This document shows, piece by piece, positions 52,538 through 59,507 of a stretch of 64,000 bases of DNA (positions are counted from its first letter, which is position 1; the number at the start of each line of letters is the position of its first letter). This DNA comes from Bog-473 sp963781955 (GTDB taxonomy: Bacteria > Actinomycetota > Acidimicrobiia > Acidimicrobiales > RAAP-2): contig CAWAHU010000001.1 of NCBI GenBank assembly GCA_963781955.1, forward strand, positions 372,001-436,000, read 5' to 3'. Position numbers and translations under genes: made by a program. Below the pieces are notes generated by a model, which saw only the letters and a program-made list of their open reading frames with translations, had not been told where the DNA came from and made no database searches.

Positions 52538-54097
52538 ATGAACCTGTCCGAGAAGCTGGCCGCCGCGGGCGGTGCCACCGCCGAGGAGGCGGCGGCGAAG
52601 GAGCAGGCTCCCGGTCCGCCGCGGAACCGCCGGGCCGGCGACCCCGGTGGCCCGGCGGTCCAGCCGAGCCCCTTGGGCCCACCGGGGACCAAGGGCCATC
52701 CGATGCGAAGGTCGTCCGACCGGACAGCACTGGAAGAGACCTGGCGATCGTCGAAGCAGAAGGTCCAGGCCATCGTTCTGGCGGAGATCGGCCCGACGGC
52801 GGCGAACCTGTCGCCCGACGAGCTGCGCGACAAGGTCCGTTCGACGGTCAACGAGATCATCGAACGTGAGGACCTCGGGATCTCGCCGATCGAGCGCCAG
52901 CGCTTCGTGGACGAGATCCTCGAGGACTCCCTGGGCTACGGCCCCCTCGAGACGCTGCTCTCGGACAACTCCATCACCGAGGTGATGTGCAACGCCTACG
53001 ACGAGATCTGGATTGAGCGCAAGGGCCGGATCGAGCGCAGCGAGGTCTCCTTCACCTCGAACGACCAGTACCGCCGCATCATCGACCGCATGGTGCACGC
53101 GGTTGGCCGCCGGGTCGACGAGGCGTCCCCGATGGTCGACGCCCGTCTGGCTGACGGCTCCCGCATCAACGCCATCGTCCCGCCACTGGCCCTGCGCGGT
53201 CCCGTCCTGACCATCCGGAAGTTCCCCGACCGGGCCTTCCTCATGCAGGACCTCATCAACATGGGCTCGCTGAGCATTGACGCCGCGGTGTTCCTCGAGG
53301 CGTGCGTCCGGGGCAAGATCTCCATGGTTGTGGTGGGCGGGACCGGTACCGGCAAGACGACCATGCTGAACGTCCTGTCGAACTTCATCCCGGACGGGGA
53401 GCGCCTGATCACGATCGAGGAGTCCGCTGAGCTCCAGATCCAAGGGGCACACGTGGTGACCCTCGAGACCCGTCCGTCCAACGCCGAAGGGTCTGGCGAG
53501 GTGCGCATCCGCGACCTCGTGCGCAACTCGCTGCGGATGCGGCCCGACCGGATCATCGTCGGTGAGTGCCGCGGCTCGGAGACCCTCGACATGCTCCAGG
53601 CCATGAACACGGGCCATGCCGGCTCCATGACCACCGTCCACGCCAACACGCCGCGGGAGTTGCTCGGCCGGTTGGAGACCATGGTCATGATGGGCGGCGT
53701 CGAACTTCCCCAGCGCGCCATCCGCGAGCAGATCGTCATGGCCGTCGGGCTCCTGGTGCAGCTCCAGCGGACCGCGGGCGGGCCCCGGGTGGTGCACTCC
53801 ATCACCGAGATCCAGGGCATGGAGGGCGACACCGTGCTCCTCCAGGACATCTTCCACCGGGTGGACACTCACGAGGGCATGGGCCGGCTCGTGCCCACGG
53901 GCCTGCGCCCGAAGATCCTCGACGAGCTGTCGACCAACGGGATCGAGGTGCCGGCGCACATCTTCCGCAACGAGGCGGCGTTCGCCTCGGAGCGGCCGGG
54001 CGGCCGTCACCACCGGCCGGCCCGGCCCGGGCGGGTGGTCGAGCCGCCCTCCGAGGAGCTCTACGAGATGCTGGCCCGCCGGCGGGACGGGAAGTAG
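52538..54097 (+). CDS. cpaF: CpaF/TadA-type secretion ATPase
   Basis: The motor of Tad pilus assembly. The 519-aa protein has a Pro/Ala-rich N-terminal tail, the N1 domain, then the ATPase: Walker A VVVGGTGTGKTTMLN, the Asp box region LITIEESAELQI, Walker B-like DRIIVGECRGSETLDMLQ and HAGSMTTVHAN (His box). Full length and all motifs are intact. Lies between cpaE and tadB in the same operon. Confidence 0.93.
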   Translation: MNLSEKLAAAGGATAEEAAAKEQAPGPPRNRRAGDPGGPAVQPSPLGPPGTKGHPMRRSSDRTALEETWRSSKQKVQAIVLAEIGPTAANLSPDELRDKVRSTVNEIIEREDLGISPIERQRFVDEILEDSLGYGPLETLLSDNSITEVMCNAYDEIWIERKGRIERSEVSFTSNDQYRRIIDRMVHAVGRRVDEASPMVDARLADGSRINAIVPPLALRGPVLTIRKFPDRAFLMQDLINMGSLSIDAAVFLEACVRGKISMVVVGGTGTGKTTMLNVLSNFIPDGERLITIEESAELQIQGAHVVTLETRPSNAEGSGEVRIRDLVRNSLRMRPDRIIVGECRGSETLDMLQAMNTGHAGSMTTVHANTPRELLGRLETMVMMGGVELPQRAIREQIVMAVGLLVQLQRTAGGPRVVHSITEIQGMEGDTVLLQDIFHRVDTHEGMGRLVPTGLRPKILDELSTNGIEVPAHIFRNEAAFASERPGGRHHRPARPGRVVEPPSEELYEMLARRRDGK

Positions 54098-54104
54098 GGG
54101 TCCG

Positions 54105-55104
54105 GTGGTACTGGCCTCGCTGCAACTCAGCTCGGGGAGCGCCGGGGCGTTCGCCGCCGCGGTGCTCATCGGCGCCGGGCTCTCCCTGGCCGTCGTGGCC
54201 CTGATCATGCGCGTGCGCACCAAGCAGCGCACGCTGGCGCAGATCCTCGACGACACCATGGGGACGGCGAGCGTTCCCGTCGAGGTGGTGAGCGAGTCAC
54301 CCGAGCACGGCGAGCTCTCGGCGCTGACGGTCCGCATCTCGGGCCTGTTCGGAAGGATCGACACCACCGGTGCTCTGGAGCGGCGCCTCGAGCGGGCGGA
54401 CATGCCGCTGCGAGCAGGCGAGTACATCGTGATCAGCGGGGCGATCGCCTTCATGCTGGCCGTGGTCGCGGGGATCATGGTCGATTCCCCGGTTCGGCTC
54501 GTTGATCGCCATCGCCCTGGTGGCCGGGGTGTCCTGGCTCTTGCCGGGGAGGAGGGCCAACAAGAGGATCAAGCAGATGCAAGAGCAACTGCCTGACGCC
54601 TTGGCGCTCATGGCGGCCTCCGTCGAGGGGGGCCAGACCTTCCAGCGGTCGATCGACATGTACCGCCGCGACGCCAAGCCACCCCTGTCGACAGAGCTCG
54701 ACCGGGTCATGGCGGAGGTGGCGGTGGGCTCGGACCTGGTGGTGGCCCTCGAGAACATGGCCGAGCGCTCCGGGGTCGAGGACCTCAAGTGGGCCGTCGA
54801 AGCCGTGCGCATTCAGCAGTCGACCGGAGGCCGGCTGGCGCCCATCCTGCACACGCTGGCCGACTTCATGCGGACGAGGCAGGAGGTCCGCCGTGAGGTC
54901 CAGACCCTGTCGGCCGAGGGCCGGATGTCGGGGTACGTGCTCTTCGCCATCCCGATCTTCTTGGTGGTGGCGCTCGAGATGAAGGATCCCGGCTACCTCC
55001 AGCCCATGCTTCACGGCGCCGGACTGATCGTCCTCATCGGCACGGCTGGGCTGATGGCGCTGGGGTTCTGGATCGTCCGGCGCATGGTCAACATCAAGGT
55101 CTGA
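54105..55104 (+). CDS. tadB: TadB inner-membrane pilus protein, frameshifted
   Basis: One GspF-type platform gene in two frames. The first, from about 54105, has an N-terminal span and ALERRLERADMPLRAGEYIV, ending coherently at VAGIMVDSP near 54488. The second frame resumes with SLIAIALVAGVSWLLPGRRA and carries the T2SSF region LPDALALMAASVEGGQTFQ, AVEAVRIQQSTGG and the C-terminal spans. Joined length is about 330 aa, normal for TadB. A single base change near 54490 (in TTCCCCGGTTCGG) would restore it. In an otherwise intact locus, a sequencing error or recent lesion are both possible. Confidence 0.8.
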
Positions 55105-55119
55105 GCGGAGGGAGGGCAC

Positions 55120-56067
55120 ATGGACGCGGCCTACATCGTCCCGTTGGTGGGAATCACGCTCATGGCGGTCGGGCTGGCCGGCATCGCCGCGGCCGCCTGG
55201 CACACGCACCGGACCACGCAGCGGCTCGAGTTCATCCGGTCGCTCGGGTCGGAGGCGGAGTTCTACGCCGACGCCCCACCGGTCATCGAGCGCGTACAGA
55301 CGCCGCTGCTCACCCGCATCTTCGGGCCGATGCTTGGGACGCTGCGCCACAGCCTCTCGCGCCTGTATCCCTCGAGCGAGACCGACCGAGTACACGCCGA
55401 CCTGCTCAAGGCGGGGTTAACGGGCACGGTCCGGGCGGAAGAGTTCGTCGCTATGCAGGTCGGGTCCGTACTGCTGGGCATCGGCATCGGCCTGGTGGCG
55501 CTCATCAGCGGTGCCGTATCGGTCAAGTACGGACTCGTGTTGCTGTTCATGCTGCCCATCCTCGGCGGCCTGGCCCCGAGCTGGTGGCTGCGGCACCGGA
55601 TCAAGGCGCGACGTGAGCAGGTGACGAACGACCTGCCGGACCTGCTGGACCTCATGACGATCTCCGTGGCCGCCGGCCTCGGTCTCGAGCAGGCCATGCA
55701 GGTGTCGTGCGCGCGATTTGAGTCGCCGGTCTGCCACGAGCTGCGCCTCACGTTGCGCGAGATGGAGCTCGGCTTGTCACGCCACGACGCGCTCGAGAAC
55801 ATGAAGCTGCGAACGGACATCGACGACCTGGTGACCTTCGCCGTCGTGTTGTCGCAGGCGGACGCACTCGGACTGCCGATTGGCCGCGTGCTGCAGGCGC
55901 AGGCCGACGAGATGCGCGACAAGCGCCGACAGCGGGCCCGTGAGAAGGCGGCCAAGGTGCCGGTGAAGATCCTCTTCCCGCTCGCCTTGTGCTTCCTCCC
56001 GGCCATCCTCATCGTCGTGCTGGGCCCGATCGTGGGGCCGATCAAGCACGCCTTCCACGGAGGCTGA
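55120..56067 (+). CDS. tadC: TadC inner-membrane pilus protein
   Basis: A 315-aa GspF-type protein partnering TadB in the platform. It has an N-terminal span (VPLVGITLMAVGLAGIAAAAW), a cytoplasmic T2SSF domain (LPDLLDLMTISVAAGLGLEQ and VLSQADALGLPIGRVLQAQ) and C-terminal spans ending FLPAILIVVLGPIVG. The ATG follows GGAGGGAGGGC, a strong ribosome site. Last gene of the main tad operon. Confidence 0.92.
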   Translation: MDAAYIVPLVGITLMAVGLAGIAAAAWHTHRTTQRLEFIRSLGSEAEFYADAPPVIERVQTPLLTRIFGPMLGTLRHSLSRLYPSSETDRVHADLLKAGLTGTVRAEEFVAMQVGSVLLGIGIGLVALISGAVSVKYGLVLLFMLPILGGLAPSWWLRHRIKARREQVTNDLPDLLDLMTISVAAGLGLEQAMQVSCARFESPVCHELRLTLREMELGLSRHDALENMKLRTDIDDLVTFAVVLSQADALGLPIGRVLQAQADEMRDKRRQRAREKAAKVPVKILFPLALCFLPAILIVVLGPIVGPIKHAFHGG

Positions 56068-56234
56068 TCCCCCAGGGAGAATTGTCCGTTCCTGGGGTGG
56101 TCGCACCCGGGCAGCAATCGGGCAGCCACGTGCACTTGTGCCGTAAAAGGTACAATGACCTGGGAATTTCCACTGCGATGCGGTGGAGACGGAGGCCACC
56201 CCGGTCAACTGGCCGGGGTGGAAGAGGGGGAGGA

Positions 56235-56696
56235 ATGGCCAACACTGCTTCGGCGATCCTGTGGCCCACGGTGGAACAGGCGCCAGCTGTCGCGGTGCGC
56301 AGGATGCCCGGGTGGGCCTTCTACGCGCAGGTGTCGGTATCCGGTCCGTCAGCCAGCACGACGGTCCACCGGGCTGAGGGGCTACGCAGCGCGCAGGCCA
56401 CACTCACGCGTGACGAGCTCGACATACGCGCCGACGACTACGGCGATCCCGACGTCCCGTCCCAGCGACGTGACGACGACCGGCAGTGGGGACCGTGGTC
56501 GCTGACACAGCGCGAGCTCGAGGTGCTGCAGCTGCTGGCCGAGGGTGCCACGAACGGCGAAATCTCGCAGCGGCTGTATATCAGTCCGAAGACGACTAAG
56601 AACCATCTCGCAGCCATCTTCCAGAAGCTCGACGTGACGAACCGCACGCACGCGCTGGTGCGCGCCGTCGTCATGGGACTGGTCACGATCGAGTGA
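56235..56696 (+). CDS. LuxR-type HTH regulator next to the pilin genes
   Basis: A 153-aa protein with a short, unrecognised N-terminal part and a C-terminal LuxR/NarL helix-turn-helix: LTQRELEVLQLLAEGATNGE then ISQRLYISPKTTKNHLA. No receiver domain is present. It sits between tadC and the two flp genes, so control of pilin expression is a reasonable inference. The ATG at 56235 follows GGGGGAGG. Confidence 0.85.
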   Translation: MANTASAILWPTVEQAPAVAVRRMPGWAFYAQVSVSGPSASTTVHRAEGLRSAQATLTRDELDIRADDYGDPDVPSQRRDDDRQWGPWSLTQRELEVLQLLAEGATNGEISQRLYISPKTTKNHLAAIFQKLDVTNRTHALVRAVVMGLVTIE

Positions 56697-56830
56697 CCAC
56701 CGACTGACAATCGGCCCTGCGCAATTGGTCCTTAATGACTATGGAGTCGGCCCGGCGCCAAACCGACAATGAAGTCGGAGGATCGAACAACGGGTTCGAA
56801 CTCCTTGGGGTCAGAGAAGGGGAAGAAGGA

Positions 56831-57058
56831 ATGACGGAACTGTTTCTCAATGCGTTCTTCGCGGTGCGTGGCTTCCACAGCAACCTGCTCGAGCGTGCTC
56901 GGACCGAGCGTGGCGCCTCCATGGTGGAGTACGCGCTGCTCGTCGGTCTGATCGCGGTCGTGGCGGTCGTCGCGGTGGCGGCCCTCGGAGGCGGCATCAA
57001 GGGCCTGTTCAGCAGCGCCAACAACTGCGTCGGGGGCCTCAACGGCAGCACCTGCTAG
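56831..57058 (+). CDS. flp: Flp-type pilin, copy 1
   Basis: The 75-aa major pilin. A leader of about 28 residues ends ERARTERG, with cleavage expected before ASMVEYALLVGLIAVVAVVA, the hydrophobic Flp segment with its conserved Glu-Tyr. The mature end reads NNCVGGLNGSTC, giving two cysteines that could bridge. The ATG at 56831 follows GGGGAAGAAGGA. A strong terminator-like hairpin follows. Confidence 0.92.
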   Translation: MTELFLNAFFAVRGFHSNLLERARTERGASMVEYALLVGLIAVVAVVAVAALGGGIKGLFSSANNCVGGLNGSTC

Positions 57059-57130
57059 CCGGCACGGCGTCGCTTCGCCAAGCGACGCAATGCTTCCCTA
57101 GAGGGAAAATTCCCCCTTCCCCAATGGGAT

Positions 57131-57173
57131 GACAGTAGGGCTGGGTCGGCGGAAGCCGGCCCAGCCCGCTGTC
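57131..57173 (+). terminator. Strong hairpin terminator after flp copy 1
   Basis: GGGCTGGGTCGGC pairs with GCCGGCCCAGCCC around a GGAA loop, with outer arms GACAG and CTGTC. A short T-run (GTTTTCG) follows. This looks like a factor-independent terminator. Confidence 0.75.
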
Positions 57174-57197
57174 GTTTTCGGGGTTGGGCTTCGCGTT

Positions 57198-57267
57198 GTC
57201 GCACCGGTGTCTGTCGGTCGCACCGGTGTCCGTCGGTCGCACCGGTGTCTGTCGGTCGCACCGGTTC
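57198..57267 (+). repeat. Tandem 19-bp repeat, about 3.7 copies
   Basis: GTCGCACCGGTGTCTGTCG repeats with a period of 19 bp starting at 57198, 57217, 57236 and 57255. One copy has C for T, and the last is partial. It lies between the flp terminator and the second flp promoter region. It has no spacers, so it is not CRISPR. It may be a variable-number repeat or a set of protein-binding sites. Confidence 0.85.
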
Positions 57268-57336
57268 GTTCTGAGCGCACCACGGTGCTTCCGGTCCGCC
57301 CCAGTCCGTCCTTCTCATCGTGTTCCCAGACGAACA

Positions 57337-57355
57337 GGTACAAAGGTCCTATGGA
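57337..57355 (+). promoter_or_regulatory. Motif shared with the tad promoter region, upstream of flp copy 2
   Basis: GGTACAAAGGTCCTATGGA matches 16 of 19 bases of 50255-50273 in the tadE/cpaB intergenic region. A weaker relative ending CTATGGAGT lies upstream of flp copy 1 (near 56739). It is about 90 bp before the flp copy 2 start, a plausible promoter or regulator site. Confidence 0.45.
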
Positions 57356-57442
57356 GTGAGGACGGCAAGTCGCCGATGATGAAGGAGAGGGACGACGCCC
57401 GATTTCCGGGCTCGTTACGGGGCAAGAGGGGAGAAGAGGTCA

Positions 57443-57670
57443 ATGGTGGGAATCTTCGTACATGCGTTCACTGCGGTCCGCATCGCGCACGGTTCGTTGC
57501 TCGAGCGGGCGCGGACCGAGCGTGGCGCTTCCATGGTGGAGTACGCGCTGCTGGTCGGTCTGATCGCGGTCGTCGCGGTCGTGGCCGTGGCGGCGCTCGG
57601 TGGCGGCATCTCCGGTCTCTTCAGCAGCGCGAACAACTGCGTGGGTGGGCTGAACGGCTCGACCTGCTGA
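57443..57670 (+). CDS. flp: Flp-type pilin, copy 2
   Basis: A 75-aa paralog of copy 1. From LLERARTERGASMVEYALLV onward the two proteins differ by a single residue (IKGLFSS versus ISGLFSS). The leaders differ in the first 18 or so residues (MVGIFVHAFTAVRIAHGS). The start has a GAGAAGAGG ribosome site. The near-identity suggests duplication with selection or gene conversion on the mature pilin. Confidence 0.92.
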   Translation: MVGIFVHAFTAVRIAHGSLLERARTERGASMVEYALLVGLIAVVAVVAVAALGGGISGLFSSANNCVGGLNGSTC

Positions 57671-57675
57671 GCGCT

Positions 57676-57779
57676 GTCGCCGGGCGGGCAGGCCGCCCGG
57701 CGACGAGATCACGCCGTCCGTGAGGGCGGCACCCCTTCGGTGGGGAACGGGAGGGCCGGGTCGTGGACCCGGCCCTCCC
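57676..57779 (+). terminator. Two GC-rich hairpins after flp copy 2
   Basis: GTCGCCGGGCGG pairs with CCGCCCGGCGAC (57676-57704), and GGGAGGGCCGGGTC pairs with GACCCGGCCCTCCC around a 3-nt loop (57749-57779). Neither has a clear T-tract, but high-GC actinobacterial terminators often lack one. Confidence 0.6.
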
Positions 57780-57842
57780 GGCGCGCCCGGGGCCCGTGCG
57801 GGCTACCGTGGCCGCCGGACCCGGGTGCCGAGGATTTCATCG

Positions 57843-57859
57843 TCGGTTCACACAACCGA
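57843..57859. promoter_or_regulatory. Inverted repeat upstream of glnII
   Basis: TCGGTT and AACCGA flank CACAC, 131 bp before the glutamine synthetase start. It does not match the GlnR box as I know it. It may be an operator in the glnII promoter. Confidence 0.35.
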
Positions 57860-57989
57860 TACGGCGGCGAAATAGGGTCCGGCGAAACTACAGCGGGCAG
57901 GGCGGGAGCACGGCGCCCGCCGGCGCGGGTCGTACCCGTGCTCGACCTGCTGACCAGGAGAAACCCGGAGAAGGGGACACAGGAGAATC

Positions 57990-59000
57990 ATGAGCTACCA
58001 GGCCGAGTACATCTGGATCGACGGGACGGAGCCCTCCCCGCTGCTCCGGAGCAAGACCAAGATCGTCGAGGACGGCAAAGAGCCCCCCATCTGGGGCTTC
58101 GACGGCTCGAGCACCAATCAGGCCGAGGGCAGCTCCTCAGACTGCGTGCTCCAGCCGGTCTTCACCTGCCCCGACCCGCTCCGGGGCGCCACTGACAAGC
58201 TGGTCCTGTGCGAGGTCCTGCACCCTGACTTCACCCCCCACTCGACGAACATGCGTCGCGCCTGCGTCGAGACTGCCGAGAAGTACGCCGCCGACGAGCC
58301 CTTGTTCGGCATCGAGCAGGAGTACACCTTCTTCCAGTACGGGCGTCCGCTGGGGTGGCCCGAGGCCGGGTTCCCGGCACCGCAGGGGCCGTACTACTGC
58401 GGCGTGGGCGGCGACAAGATGCCCGGTCGCCACATCGTCGAGGCGCACACGGCCGCTTGCCTCAAGGCCGGGCTGGGCATCGAGGGCACCAACGCCGAGG
58501 TCATGATGGGGCAGTGGGAGTTCCAGATCGGCATCCTCCCGCCGCCACTGATCGGCGACCAGCTTTGGGTTGCCCGCTGGCTGCTGTTCCGCATCGCCGA
58601 GGACTTCGACACCTACGCCACCCTTGAGCCCAAGCCGGTCCTCGGTGACTGGAACGGCGCAGGGGCCCACACGAACTTCTCAACGAAGGCCATGCGAGAG
58701 GACGGCGGTTGGGACGCCATCATCGCCGGCTGTGAGGCCCTCGGGAAGCGCGTCGAAGAGCACGTCGACAACTACGGCATCGGCATCGAGAGCCGCCTGA
58801 CCGGCGCCCACGAGACGGCCCACTACACGCAGTTCACTTACGGCACCAGCGACCGCGGGGCCTCCATCCGGATCCCGTGGCAGGTGGCCCAGAACAAGAA
58901 GGGGTACCTCGAGGACCGGCGCCCCAACGCCAACATGGACCCCTACGTGGTGAGCCGCCTGCTGGTCGAGACGGTCTGCGGGGCTGCCGCCGGCGACTGA
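57990..59000 (+). CDS. glnII: Glutamine synthetase, GSII type
   Basis: ATP-dependent ammonium assimilation into glutamine. The 336-aa length and motifs WGFDGSSTNQA, FGIEQEYTFF, AHTAACLKAGLGIEGTNAEV, NGAGAHTNFSTK and SIRIPW are those of the eukaryotic-like GSII found in Streptomyces, Frankia and rhizobia, not of adenylylated GSI. Active-site Glu and His residues are in place. A GAGAATC-type ribosome region precedes the ATG. It is monocistronic, with an inverted repeat upstream. Confidence 0.95.
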   Translation: MSYQAEYIWIDGTEPSPLLRSKTKIVEDGKEPPIWGFDGSSTNQAEGSSSDCVLQPVFTCPDPLRGATDKLVLCEVLHPDFTPHSTNMRRACVETAEKYAADEPLFGIEQEYTFFQYGRPLGWPEAGFPAPQGPYYCGVGGDKMPGRHIVEAHTAACLKAGLGIEGTNAEVMMGQWEFQIGILPPPLIGDQLWVARWLLFRIAEDFDTYATLEPKPVLGDWNGAGAHTNFSTKAMREDGGWDAIIAGCEALGKRVEEHVDNYGIGIESRLTGAHETAHYTQFTYGTSDRGASIRIPWQVAQNKKGYLEDRRPNANMDPYVVSRLLVETVCGAAAGD

Positions 59001-59507
59001 ACCCCGGCCCGGGACCGTTCTGGGCGGGCGACGAGCGACGACCCCGTTCCGTCATGACGCCGTCATGATGCCGTCGGCCCACGGCTGGGTTCCGTTCGGG
59101 TCCGTTCGGGTCCGTTCCCACCCGCCGGGCCGCTCGGCGCGTCCGGGGCCGGGGCCGACGTAGGATCGGCGAGGGCTGCGTGCGGGTCTGTGGTTGAAAG
59201 TCGAGGCCAGTCGCAGGCGAAACGACCCACGTAAGGCGACTTGTGGTCGCTGATCATGGTGCGGCTTAGATGTAAGCCCTGCCCGCCCGGGCCCCCGGCT
59301 GTCGGGGGCGGGCGGAGACGAGGCGATGCGCGCCACCATGGTGCCGTTGGGCACGGCGGCGTGCCGCCGTGCCGCCGGCACCGGCGCGTCACCCTTGCAG
59401 CAGGCGAGTGTGGGGTCAAAGACCAGGTCAGCCGTACGCAGCCCACGGGACGGCCCTGTCACTCGTGGCGGCTCCCGTGGCGCCCGGGCCGGTAGGATCG
59501 GCCATCC
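59001..59507. other. Intergenic region between glnII and secA
   Basis: No gene is supported. It contains a short tandem repeat of GTTCGGGTCC near 59094-59118 and a GC-rich hairpin at 59283-59315 (CCGCCC...CCCCC paired with GGGGG...GGGCGG), which may stop glnII transcription. The secA promoter is probably in the last 150 bp. Confidence 0.5.

Noticed and set aside
57198..57267. CRISPR-like array
   Set aside because: The 19-bp repeats are directly adjacent with no spacers, and no cas genes are near.
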